A stretch of 11,392 nucleotides of DNA from UBA9547 sp044349205 (GCA_044349205.1 JBIKRJ010000059.1:1-11392); one strand, 5' to 3'; shown: positions 1-6,808, counted from the first letter of the stretch. The notes: generated by a model from the sequence alone, not told the origin. Translations and numbers: made by a program.

Positions 1-406
1 GGGTGTCATGCTCGGTAATAAACACCTCTTGAACAGCATTTTTTGGTCCATAAGCGGCCAAACTACTCATGAATATAAATTTTTGTAAAGACCCAGTTTG
101 GGCAACAGATTCGGCTAAATTCTTGGTGTGCAAGGCATTGGCCTCAAAAAATTCTTGCGCCGATTTTGCTCGGGTAGCACCCGCATTGTGCACTATAAAA
201 TCGTATTGCCCATTTTGCAGTTCCCTTTCTAAAGTTGCCTTGTCTGAATAATTCAAATATGCATAAGAAATAGGCAGTGAAGCCAAATGCCCAATGCTGC
301 TAGTTGGGCGCACGGCTGCAGTAACATGATATCCTTTTTGCAAGGCCGCCAAAATCAAATGGTAGCCTACAAAACCACTAGCCCCAGTTATCAACACTTT
401 TTTCAT
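1..406 (-). CDS. NAD(P)-dependent epimerase/dehydratase (extended SDR), N-terminal 135 residues; candidate ceramide/3-ketosphingoid reductase
   Basis: The reading frame runs off the left edge, so only the N-terminal Rossmann half is present. It starts MKKVLITGASGFVG: a beta strand followed by the TGxxGxxG dinucleotide-binding loop at residues 7-14. An HNAG motif lies at 73-76 (the NAG-type motif that stabilises the central sheet), and MSSLAAYG at 113-120 is the strand carrying the usual catalytic Ser/Thr. The YxxxK catalytic pair should lie beyond the edge. The family uses NAD(P)H on sugar nucleotides, flavonols, sterols and lipids, so fold alone does not fix the substrate. The ATG overlaps the stop codon of the upstream acyltransferase gene in an ATGA arrangement, which implies translational coupling and one operon with spt. 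From established work in Caulobacter, an epimerase-like SDR (CerR) reduces the 3-keto group during ceramide synthesis; that role is inferred here from context. The fold is nearly certain, the substrate is not. Confidence 0.88.
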   Translation of the reverse strand, partial: MKKVLITGASGFVGYHLILAALQKGYHVTAAVRPTSSIGHLASLPISYAYLNYSDKATLERELQNGQYDFIVHNAGATRAKSAQEFFEANALHTKNLAESVAQTGSLQKFIFMSSLAAYGPKNAVQEVFITEHDT

Positions 407-1524
407 ATCGCTTTCTGATAAATGCGGTATTTCTTGTACACTTCTCCCCCCATTTTTTGCGCTGCCAAATTCATCATATCGTTGTTTTCCAATACCCAAG
501 AGGCTTCTGCTGTACGAATCTTTTTCTCTCTGCCCTTCAAAATGATGCGGCCGTAAAAACAAGCTTCAATGCCGCTTTTGCGGTATTGTTCTAGCACACC
601 CAAGGCCACAACCCTTAGCTTTTTGATGTTTTTGCGATGATACAGCAACTTGAACAAACCGAATGGAAATAATCGGCCATTTTTCACTTTAATCAATACC
701 TCGTTTACATCGGGAATGCACAGCGCAAAACCTACCATTTTGCCTTCATGCTCGGCCACCAGGCAAAAATCATCGTCGATAATGTGTTTCATGTTGCGTG
801 CCAAATACCTGAACTCTTTTTCAGTCATTGGAACAAATCCAAGGTTTTTACTCCATGCCGAATTGTACACTTGCAGTATCGCATCCACTTCTTTGTCGAA
901 GTTTTTCAAATTCACTTTTCTGATGATGATAGATTTATTTTTAAGCCTTTTTTCCAAAGGTTGCAGCAATCTGGTTGACTTGTCTTTCAACTGTTCTTCT
1001 CGTAGCAAATAGGCCCACAAATCAACTTTTTTGGTCATGCCAAACGATTCTAAAAACTGCAAGTAGTAAGGTGGGTTGTAACACATCATGGCTACTGGAG
1101 GTAAATCAAAACCATACATAAGGGCACCGCAGGTTTCGTTGGTAGAAAAATTGAGTGGCCCCATCATGGTGTCCAATCCTTGTGCTTTCAACCAAGAAAG
1201 TGCGGACGAAAGCAGGGCTTCTGCCACGTCATAGTCTTCTATAACTTCAAAAAAGCCAAAACAACCGTCGTTGCTGCGGTTGAAAAGGTTGTGATTGCGG
1301 TTGTGTATGGCGGCTATTCGGCCTACCACCTTGTTGTTTTGGTATGCCAAAAAAAGCTGCACATCGGAGTGCTCGTGAAAAGGATGGTGGTCTGCCAAAA
1401 GCATCTGTTTTTGAGCGACATATAATTCTGGCACATAGCAGGGGTCGTACTTGTACAATTGGTGCGGAAAATCGACAAAGGCCTTCAAATCCTTTTTTGC
1501 GTGAAGGGGCACTACGACTGGCAT
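403..1524 (-). CDS. GNAT-fold acyltransferase of the large YghO-like type; candidate bacterial ceramide synthase
   Basis: The protein has 373 residues, about twice a minimal GNAT domain. Residues 52-80 read like a GNAT beta2-beta3 hairpin (LFLAYQNNKVVGRIAAIHN). A conserved block at 122-170 follows (GPLNFSTNE, GFDLPPVAMMCYNPPYY, then FGMTKKVDLWAY), which I recognise from large YghO-like acyltransferase-fold proteins. A second GNAT-like half at 250-373 has FCLVAEHEGKMVGFALCIP, a degenerate acyl-CoA loop YRKSGIEA at 314-321 and the helix ENNDMMNLAAQKMGG at 346-360. There is no signal peptide or clear membrane segment, so it should be cytosolic or peripheral. The start is fixed by an in-frame stop two codons upstream. 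It begins inside the last codons of spt (13-bp overlap) and ends overlapping the SDR start by 4 bp. In Caulobacter a GNAT-like protein N-acylates the product of Spt; assigning that step here is inference from the operon. It could instead acylate another amine or alcohol. Confidence 0.85.
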   Translation of the reverse strand: MPVVVPLHAKKDLKAFVDFPHQLYKYDPCYVPELYVAQKQMLLADHHPFHEHSDVQLFLAYQNNKVVGRIAAIHNRNHNLFNRSNDGCFGFFEVIEDYDVAEALLSSALSWLKAQGLDTMMGPLNFSTNETCGALMYGFDLPPVAMMCYNPPYYLQFLESFGMTKKVDLWAYLLREEQLKDKSTRLLQPLEKRLKNKSIIIRKVNLKNFDKEVDAILQVYNSAWSKNLGFVPMTEKEFRYLARNMKHIIDDDFCLVAEHEGKMVGFALCIPDVNEVLIKVKNGRLFPFGLFKLLYHRKNIKKLRVVALGVLEQYRKSGIEACFYGRIILKGREKKIRTAEASWVLENNDMMNLAAQKMGGEVYKKYRIYQKAI

Positions 1525-2726
1525 ACCTTTTCATTTAGGGTGGATATTCCAAGTTTTCGGGCCATTTCGGCTATTTTATCTACCGCCATTTCTATTTGTG
1601 GCAACGTGTGGGTAGCCATCAACGAAAAACGTATCAAAGACGATTCGGCAGGAACTGCAGGCGACACCACAGGATTCACAAAAATCCCTTCGTTCATGAG
1701 CATTTTCGTCAGCCAAAAGGTCTTCAAATTGTCTCGGACATAAATGGGGATAATGGGCGTTTGGGAATTGCCTATGTCCATTCCATACGCTCTGAGCGCA
1801 TTCATGGCATAGTGGGTATTCATCCAAAGTTTGTCCAATCGTTCGGGTTCGTTTTTAATGATTTCTAAGGCAGCGAGCACACTTGCTACCGAGGCGGGCG
1901 TCATACTGGCACTAAATATGAGGGCACGCGCATGGTGCTTCAAATACTCGATTGTTTGTTTGTCGCTGGCTACAAAGCCTCCCAACGAAGCCAATGACTT
2001 GCTAAAAGTCCCCATCATCACATCCACTTGGCCAGTGTACCCAAAATGGGAAGCCGTCCCAGCCCCTTGTGCCCCTATAACCCCCAAAGCATGCGCATCG
2101 TCGACCATTATACTGGCGCCATAGTCATTGGCGACACTTACCAAGTCGGGCAGGTTTACAATGTCACCTTCCATACTAAACACACCATCTACCACTATCA
2201 GCTTGATGGCCTCGGCAGGCAGGTTTCGGATTTTATTCTCCAAATCGGCCATGTCGTTGTGGGCATATTTGATTACTTTAGAAAAAGACAATCGGCTGCC
2301 GTCGATGATGGAGGCATGGTTGTACTCATCTAAAAGAATGTAATCATTTCGTCCGGTGAGTGAAGAAATGGCACCCAAATTGGCTTGAAAACCTGTACTG
2401 AACACCAATGCGGCATCCATGCCCACAAACTGGGCCAGTTTCATCTCAAGTTCTAAATGCAAATCGAGCGTACCATTCAAGAAGCGAGAACCGGCACAAC
2501 CCGTACCATACTTGTCAGTTGCCCTTTTGGCTGCCTCCTTTATTTTGGGATGATTGGTAAGCCCCAAGTAAGAATTGGAGCCAAACATCAGCACTTTTTT
2601 TCCTGCTATTTGCACCTCAGTGTCTTGGTCAGACTGTATCGGTCGGAAATAGGGATAAAAACCTGCCTCTCTGGCTTCTTGCGCAGCTTTAAATTCTGAT
2701 AGTTTCGTTAATAATCTTTTGTTCAT
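1512..2726 (-). CDS. spt: Serine palmitoyltransferase-like alpha-oxoamine synthase (PLP-dependent)
   Basis: This 404-residue protein belongs to the alpha-oxoamine synthase family (with KBL, BioF and HemA), soluble PLP enzymes that join an amino acid to an acyl thioester with loss of CO2. Visible active-site features: DEYNHASI with His137 (stacks on PLP), VDDAHALG with Asp209 and His212 (PLP ring contacts), and GTFSKSLASLGG with Lys243, the PLP Schiff-base lysine. Arg366 in SSLIRFSL matches the arginine segment conserved in bacterial serine palmitoyltransferases. Serine palmitoyltransferase condenses L-serine with a long-chain acyl-CoA or acyl-ACP to give 3-ketodihydrosphingosine. I favour it over BioF or KBL because there are no biotin or threonine-degradation genes nearby, while a GNAT acyltransferase and an SDR reductase follow with overlaps. 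The length is typical of the family and it is complete. The ATG has no strong Shine-Dalgarno sequence. KBL or BioF activity is the main alternative. Confidence 0.88.
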   Translation of the reverse strand: MNKRLLTKLSEFKAAQEAREAGFYPYFRPIQSDQDTEVQIAGKKVLMFGSNSYLGLTNHPKIKEAAKRATDKYGTGCAGSRFLNGTLDLHLELEMKLAQFVGMDAALVFSTGFQANLGAISSLTGRNDYILLDEYNHASIIDGSRLSFSKVIKYAHNDMADLENKIRNLPAEAIKLIVVDGVFSMEGDIVNLPDLVSVANDYGASIMVDDAHALGVIGAQGAGTASHFGYTGQVDVMMGTFSKSLASLGGFVASDKQTIEYLKHHARALIFSASMTPASVASVLAALEIIKNEPERLDKLWMNTHYAMNALRAYGMDIGNSQTPIIPIYVRDNLKTFWLTKMLMNEGIFVNPVVSPAVPAESSLIRFSLMATHTLPQIEMAVDKIAEMARKLGISTLNEKVCQS

Positions 2727-2739
2727 AGTGTTTGGTGGT

Positions 2740-2764
2740 TACTTAACTTTTTGAAGGTTAAGTA
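2740..2764. repeat. Perfect 8-bp inverted repeat upstream of spt
   Basis: TACTTAAC at 2740-2747 and GTTAAGTA at 2757-2764 are exact reverse complements separated by 9 bases. The near arm is 13 bp from the spt start codon, so the element lies in the 5' leader or proximal promoter of the sphingolipid operon. It could be an operator for a dimeric regulator or an RNA hairpin affecting initiation. The A+T-rich arms make a stable transcription terminator unlikely. Function is unproven. Confidence 0.5.
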
Positions 2765-2840
2765 TGAAAAAGAGAAAGAACTGGTGTGAAAAGGGCTTTG
2801 GAAATTGCCTAAAATCGCAGTCGACTTTTGACTGGAAAAC

Positions 2841-2870
2841 ACTTTGGCTCATCTGCCAAAAGTCCTTTTT
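2841..2870 (+). other. Hairpin followed by a T run in the divergent region (terminator- or attenuator-like)
   Basis: TTTGGC (2843-2848) pairs with GCCAAA (2855-2860) around the loop TCATCT, and the stem extends by ACT/AGT past one bulged A. CCTTTTT follows directly at 2864-2870. In the plus direction this looks like a short intrinsic terminator, but no plus-strand gene lies upstream in the window. It could act as an attenuator or a barrier to upstream transcription reaching the ketosynthase gene, or it could be chance. The stem is short. Confidence 0.3.
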
Positions 2871-3035
2871 ATTCCGTTAGTTTAATTTCGCTAACAACGA
2901 GAGAAAAAACAAACATCCTACACGATTGGACTGCCTCTGAGAAGGCATTTACTGACAAATCTGCGATTTTTGCAAAAGATATCTTTCTTGTTTTGTACAA
3001 CTGCCACGCACATGACAATGCCTAAAAAAAGTTAA

Positions 3036-3043
3036 TATATTTG
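3036..3043 (+). promoter_or_regulatory. Bacteroidetes-type -7 element (TATATTTG) for the FabH-like gene
   Basis: The octamer matches the Bacteroidetes primary-sigma -7 form TAnnTTTG and lies 43 bp upstream of the ATG at 3087, which would give a leader of roughly 40 bases. I did not find a good -33 TTG-type partner at the usual spacing, so the call rests on the -7 box and its position. The same octamer precedes the surface-protein gene on the other strand. Confidence 0.4.
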
Positions 3044-3086
3044 AACTAAATCCTCCTTTTTCTCAATCCATTCAAAAACTAAAAAT

Positions 3087-4085
3087 ATGTTTCATTCAAT
3101 TGTGAAGGGCGTGGGCCACTATGTACCCGAAAAAGTGGTGACCAACGAAGAATTGACCCACTACATGGACACCTCTGACGAGTGGATTCAGGAACGCACC
3201 GGAATAAAAGAAAGAAGATTTTTCAAAGAAGGAGTTGACACGGTCTCCTCAATGGCGGCAAGAGCTAGCCATTTGGCCTTGAAAAGAGCCGAAATGGAAG
3301 CTTCTGAATTGGAACTGATTGTGTTTGCAACGCTTAGCCCCGACTATGCTTTTCCAGGTTCGGGCGTTTTGTTGCAACGCGAACTGGGCTTGTCCAACAT
3401 TCCTGCTTTAGATATTCGTATGCAGTGCGCTGGTTTCTTGTATGCGCTTTCGGTGGCAGACCAATTTATCAAAACGGGCATGTACAAAACGGCCTTGGTG
3501 GTAGGGAGCGAAATTCAATCCAACATTATGGAATTGAGCAATCGTGGTCGAAATGTGTCGGTCATTTTCGGTGACGGAGCTGGTGCGGCTGTGCTGAAAG
3601 CTTCTTCTGAAAAAGGAAAAGGGATTCTTTCCACGCACCTTCACGCCGACGGCACCTTGGCCGAAGAACTTGCCATGCAACACCCCGGAAGTAATAGGCA
3701 AAAACGCATTACTCCCGAAATGTTGGAAGATGGTTCGATGTTGCCTTTTATGAACGGACAAATGGTGTTCAAAAATGCCGTACAACGGTTTCCAGAGGTT
3801 ATCAACGAAGCTCTAAATCACCACAACCTTAGCACTTTAGACCTCGATTTGCTTATTCCCCACCAAGCCAATTTGCGTATTTCGGAGTATATCCAAAAAT
3901 CGATGAAGCTGCGGGACGACCAAGTATTCAACAACATTCAAAAGTATGGAAATACCACGGCGGCTTCTATTCCTATTGCCATGAGCGAGGCTTTTGAACA
4001 AGGAAAAATAAAATCAAACGATTTGCTGTGCTTGGCCGCTTTTGGCAGCGGGTTTGTGTGGGCTTCGGCCTTGGTAAGATGGTGA
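3087..4085 (+). CDS. fabH: Beta-ketoacyl-ACP synthase III (FabH-type KASIII)
   Basis: KASIII starts fatty-acid synthesis by condensing an acyl-CoA primer with malonyl-ACP in the cytosol. The 332-residue protein has the complete thiolase-fold active site: Cys114 in DIRMQCAGFLYAL (nucleophile), His259 in LIPHQANLRI and Asn289 in YGNTTAASIP. DTSDEWIQERTGIKERR at 28-44 is the FabH-typical CoA-binding segment, with Trp33 and Arg37, and FGDGAGAAVL at 161-170 is also conserved. PHQANLRI argues for FabH rather than a thiolase, HMG-CoA synthase or OleA. The start is the ATG giving the normal FabH N-terminus, with little Shine-Dalgarno signal. It is a single gene transcribed away from the spt operon, and the usual FabH neighbours plsX and rpmF are not visible here, which suggests a second or specialised copy. 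Supplying branched or special acyl chains to the sphingolipid enzymes is possible but inferred. The gene ends 4 bp before the convergent gene's stop. Confidence 0.93.
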   Translation: MFHSIVKGVGHYVPEKVVTNEELTHYMDTSDEWIQERTGIKERRFFKEGVDTVSSMAARASHLALKRAEMEASELELIVFATLSPDYAFPGSGVLLQRELGLSNIPALDIRMQCAGFLYALSVADQFIKTGMYKTALVVGSEIQSNIMELSNRGRNVSVIFGDGAGAAVLKASSEKGKGILSTHLHADGTLAEELAMQHPGSNRQKRITPEMLEDGSMLPFMNGQMVFKNAVQRFPEVINEALNHHNLSTLDLDLLIPHQANLRISEYIQKSMKLRDDQVFNNIQKYGNTTAASIPIAMSEAFEQGKIKSNDLLCLAAFGSGFVWASALVRW

Positions 4086-4089
4086 GACA

Positions 4090-6693
4090 CTAAAATCTAG
4101 CTCCTAGCACCGCCTTTTTCTTGTAGTGTACCACATTTCCAGAAGTGTCTAAGGCCTCCATCCACAATACATAGTGACCTACGGGCAAAAGGTTATTTGA
4201 CTCGTCTGTTCCATCCCATTGCACCAAGGTATTGGTACCTACATAGCTATTTTTAAGTATTTTTTTTACTTCGCGTCCTGTAATATCATACACAACGATG
4301 TTGCGCAAAGTGCCAATTTTGTCGGTTCTAATTCCAATGACCATAAAATCGTGATGACCGTCTCCGTTAGGAGTAATTAGCTGTGGCTCAATAAATATAT
4401 CCTCATCTGAAATACCTAAAGTAAGGTATTGGGAGTTGGCATATCCTGGCGATGCATAACCCGACTCTTTTGAAGCCGATGTCCAATTGTTGGGGTCGTT
4501 GCTTGGCAAAGTTGGGTTAATTTTCTCGAGCGAAACCCCCTCCTTTTTTGAAATTAGAGGCGAGTGCATAGATTGGTTGTAATCGAATCTATCCAATACT
4601 TTCCCGCTTGGGTCTAGAAAAATCACATTTCCCATATCGTCGTAATAAGTGGGTAAAGACGCCACTTGCTCTATTTTATCTGACTGGGCTTTGGTATAAA
4701 TGTTTAAAATATTGTTTTTGTCGGTGGTAAGTGCCAAATACTGATTCGGCTTCAAAATGAATGAGTTACTGAAAATCACTTTTTTATTGCCAATAGAATC
4801 GTTTTTCAAATTGGCCAACATATAGTCTTTTAAATCAATATATTTTGATGTAATATTGACCAATTCAACAAAATCGGCGCCATAAGGTAGCGGATTGAAA
4901 AGCACTTCATTGATTAGTACATCGCCTGCTTCTATTTTTTGGGGAAGCACAAATGGAGCAGACAAATTAAAACTCAAATTGCCTGCACAGTCTTTTAGAT
5001 TGGCTATGTACAATATCATTTCCAAATTAGAAAGCAAGGCTTCTTCCAGCTCCAGATATGCCACATTCAAAGAATCTAATTTCCACACAACCGCATTTAT
5101 TTGTGTGTTGCTATTCAAACTGAAGTTAGTTTTTATCAAACTAGCGCTGTCCACTTTTTCAGAAAAAATAAGCTGAAGTTTGGTAGGAGAAAGCACATTT
5201 ACACTTATTATTTTTGGGGCAACTAAGTCTTGTAAAATTGCCATTACCGCGTTTTGAGTACCCGGCGTACCTCCTGCGGCACTTGTGGAAGCTGACCAAT
5301 TTTCCTCTATCAAACATCTATTTTGCGGGTCTATCAGTTCAAGTGCGTATCCGCCATCATCCTTTTGGGCATTTTTGTACCACGACAAGGAATACGCTAC
5401 TTTGTCCACCAGTTCGCCCTTGGAGTTATTCAATGTCAGCACATCGCTAGAATTGTTCAAAGAGGGCATATTGGAAAGGGGCAAAAGTTTTCCAAAAGAC
5501 TTAAAATCGGCCGTGTCAGAAGTTTTACACAAAATCAGATATTCATTTGGGCTAAAAAGACAAGAAGGTAATTTCACTGAAGTGGAAGGATCTGAAAGCA
5601 CATAATCTTTCAAATCGAAAGATTTGTTACTCGCATTAAATATCTCAATGTATTCTTTTTCTGGCAAAGCCACCGCTGGTACCGGGTCAGGCATCAATTC
5701 AGAAATAACTATTTGTTTGTATGTCGCCATAGTTGGTTTTACATACAAAAAACTAAGGTTAATTGTATTGGTGGCCACATTGCCAATGAGATCTTTTGCA
5801 TTGAATATTCGCAATGTATATTGACCCTCGCCGTACAGTGGATTGAACAATGAAATCGTATAAGAGGTAAAATTGGTGGTAGTTCGTTTTACCGTCGAGA
5901 ATGGCAAAATGAGTCCCTCTCCATCGAAAAACTGAAAAGAATTCGCATTTTGAACCCAACTGGAATCTACCTCCTCGTCAAAAGTGAGCTCTATACTTTT
6001 TTCATTCAATTTACTATGCAAAACGGTTGGCGGTGAAGTGTCTTTTTGCATAGTCTTCACCCGAATATCGTCGAAAATATGCTTTTGAAAAAAACTGGAG
6101 CTAGATTGAGAAACCAATATCCCAAACCACTTCGACTCTTTCACAGAGGAATCCGATTTTATTCCATCACTCACATAGCTATTGGATTGCCCATTTAGGT
6201 TGTACTGCAAATTCCAAGTGTATTTTTCATCGCATGTTACCTTCAATGCAATGGTATTCAAACTTTTGTTTGTGACTTCATCGGTACCGTCAATCAATAT
6301 GGAAGAAACACCGTTCACTCTTTTGTAAAGGGAAATTTCATCTTTAGTCCCGCCTATTCTAACAAAATATCCGTTTTTAGCTCCAAATTTGATGTTTTCC
6401 TCGTCAGATGCAAGGTACACATCCACATAATTCAAACTGGAAGTGTTGAATTGAAGTGTGAGAGACAAGCTCCATTCGGCATTGCGCACTATGCTTGATC
6501 TTGTGGATAAATAGAATTGAGAATTGGCAACGGTATTGCCCGACTTCAATGCACCAGACTGCACATTCCAACTTGATACATCACCCTGCCAAGCGAGGTC
6601 ATTATTGAAATCGCCATCTGAAAACTGGTCTGCTAATTGCGCTTGAGAAATTGAACTTACAAAAAGAAGGAAAATACAAAAACAATACTTCAT
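4090..6693 (-). CDS. Secreted surface protein with two lamin-tail domains and a type IX secretion-like C-terminal domain
   Basis: This 867-residue protein starts with a signal peptide (MKYCFCIFLLFVSSISQA, cleavage probably before Gln19). Residues 20-215 form a beta-rich domain beginning FSDGDFNNDLAWQGD, as in large Bacteroidota lamin-tail proteins. An Ig-like segment follows at 218-317 (TSPPTVLHSKLNEKSIELTFDE opens it), then a lamin-tail domain at 325-480 (IVISELMPDP, YIEIFNAS, FDLKDYVLSD). A second Ig-like segment spans 490-585 and a second lamin-tail domain 588-755 (VLINEVLFNPLP, FVELVNITS, IDLKDYMLA). The C-terminal sandwich at 768-867 has ITPNGDGHHD, VVYDITGREV, WDGTD and LLPVGHYVLWMEA, the layout of gliding-motility-associated/type IX sorting domains. 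It is therefore probably exported, carried across the outer membrane and displayed or released. I see no catalytic domain; adhesion or matrix binding is a guess. It is separated from rpoC by a terminator and probably has its own promoter. Confidence 0.85.
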   Translation of the reverse strand: MKYCFCIFLLFVSSISQAQLADQFSDGDFNNDLAWQGDVSSWNVQSGALKSGNTVANSQFYLSTRSSIVRNAEWSLSLTLQFNTSSLNYVDVYLASDEENIKFGAKNGYFVRIGGTKDEISLYKRVNGVSSILIDGTDEVTNKSLNTIALKVTCDEKYTWNLQYNLNGQSNSYVSDGIKSDSSVKESKWFGILVSQSSSSFFQKHIFDDIRVKTMQKDTSPPTVLHSKLNEKSIELTFDEEVDSSWVQNANSFQFFDGEGLILPFSTVKRTTTNFTSYTISLFNPLYGEGQYTLRIFNAKDLIGNVATNTINLSFLYVKPTMATYKQIVISELMPDPVPAVALPEKEYIEIFNASNKSFDLKDYVLSDPSTSVKLPSCLFSPNEYLILCKTSDTADFKSFGKLLPLSNMPSLNNSSDVLTLNNSKGELVDKVAYSLSWYKNAQKDDGGYALELIDPQNRCLIEENWSASTSAAGGTPGTQNAVMAILQDLVAPKIISVNVLSPTKLQLIFSEKVDSASLIKTNFSLNSNTQINAVVWKLDSLNVAYLELEEALLSNLEMILYIANLKDCAGNLSFNLSAPFVLPQKIEAGDVLINEVLFNPLPYGADFVELVNITSKYIDLKDYMLANLKNDSIGNKKVIFSNSFILKPNQYLALTTDKNNILNIYTKAQSDKIEQVASLPTYYDDMGNVIFLDPSGKVLDRFDYNQSMHSPLISKKEGVSLEKINPTLPSNDPNNWTSASKESGYASPGYANSQYLTLGISDEDIFIEPQLITPNGDGHHDFMVIGIRTDKIGTLRNIVVYDITGREVKKILKNSYVGTNTLVQWDGTDESNNLLPVGHYVLWMEALDTSGNVVHYKKKAVLGARF

Positions 6694-6710
6694 AATTAGT
6701 TATTTAACCC

Positions 6711-6718
6711 CAAATATA
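6711..6718 (-). promoter_or_regulatory. Bacteroidetes-type -7 element (TATATTTG) for the surface-protein gene
   Basis: On the minus strand the bases read TATATTTG, matching TAnnTTTG, 17 bp upstream of the ATG at 6693. This would give a very short leader of around 12 bases, low in G. It lies after the rpoC terminator, which fits independent transcription of the surface-protein gene. No convincing -33 box was found at the usual distance, so confidence is limited. Confidence 0.4.
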
Positions 6719-6771
6719 TACAGTAAAAAACCTTTTTGAAGCACAGAGTGCTTAATTTTTGTTAAAGACAC

Positions 6772-6808
6772 AAAAAAAAGAGGATGTCAATTTCTTGACA
6801 CCCTCTTT
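6772..6808 (-). terminator. rpoC terminator: Rho-independent terminator of the rpoBC operon
   Basis: Bases 6795-6808 and 6777-6790 form a 14-bp stem with a 4-base loop, and eight T residues (A at 6772-6779 on the plus strand, partly shared with the stem foot) follow in the minus-strand transcript. One position is informative about direction: it pairs as G-U in the minus-strand RNA but would be an A-C mismatch in plus-strand RNA. The hairpin begins 22 bp after the rpoC stop codon. Confidence 0.92.

Larger units (their letters stand above)
2727..3086. promoter_or_regulatory. Divergent intergenic region between spt and the FabH-like gene
   Basis: This 360-bp stretch holds no convincing gene. 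It must carry the promoters of the spt operon (minus strand) and the ketosynthase gene (plus strand). Visible structure: a perfect inverted repeat at 2740-2764, a small hairpin with CAGTC/GACTG arms at 2818-2834, a longer hairpin followed by a T run at 2841-2870, TGCCT/AGGCA arms at 2932-2947, a 12-bp palindrome AAAGATATCTTT at 2975-2986, and a -7-like octamer at 3036-3043. I saw no TAnnTTTG element on the minus strand for spt. The only open frame inside (2828-3025, plus) would need a TTG start and resembles nothing I know. Confidence 0.6.

Noticed and set aside
650..1012. A 120-codon plus-strand open frame opposite the GNAT gene
   Set aside because: It is the antisense shadow of a well-supported gene; the translation has low-complexity Ser/Phe-rich sequence with no known motifs.
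1247..1534. A 95-codon minus-strand frame at the start of the GNAT gene, with an ATG 10 bases further upstream
   Set aside because: The translation is Arg/Pro/Gln-rich nonsense in a shifted frame, whereas the 1524 frame gives a full GNAT-fold protein.
1512..2726. Naming the PLP enzyme 2-amino-3-ketobutyrate ligase (kbl) or BioF
   Set aside because: The family motifs are shared, but no tdh or biotin genes are nearby, and the overlapping GNAT and SDR genes favour sphingolipid synthesis. It remains an alternative noted in the entry.
2975..2986. The 12-bp palindrome AAAGATATCTTT as a regulator site
   Set aside because: In A+T-rich intergenic DNA a palindrome of this size is not unusual, and it has no second copy or clear spacing to a promoter. 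It is mentioned only in the intergenic entry.
2828..3025. A 65-codon open frame on the plus strand in the divergent intergenic region
   Set aside because: It needs a TTG start, has no ribosome binding site, overlaps hairpins in the intergenic region and shows no recognisable motif or coding-like composition.
5285..5605. Plus-strand frames of about 80-106 codons opposite the surface-protein gene
   Set aside because: These are antisense to the lamin-tail domain coding sequence, overlap one another in different frames and lack any recognisable domain.
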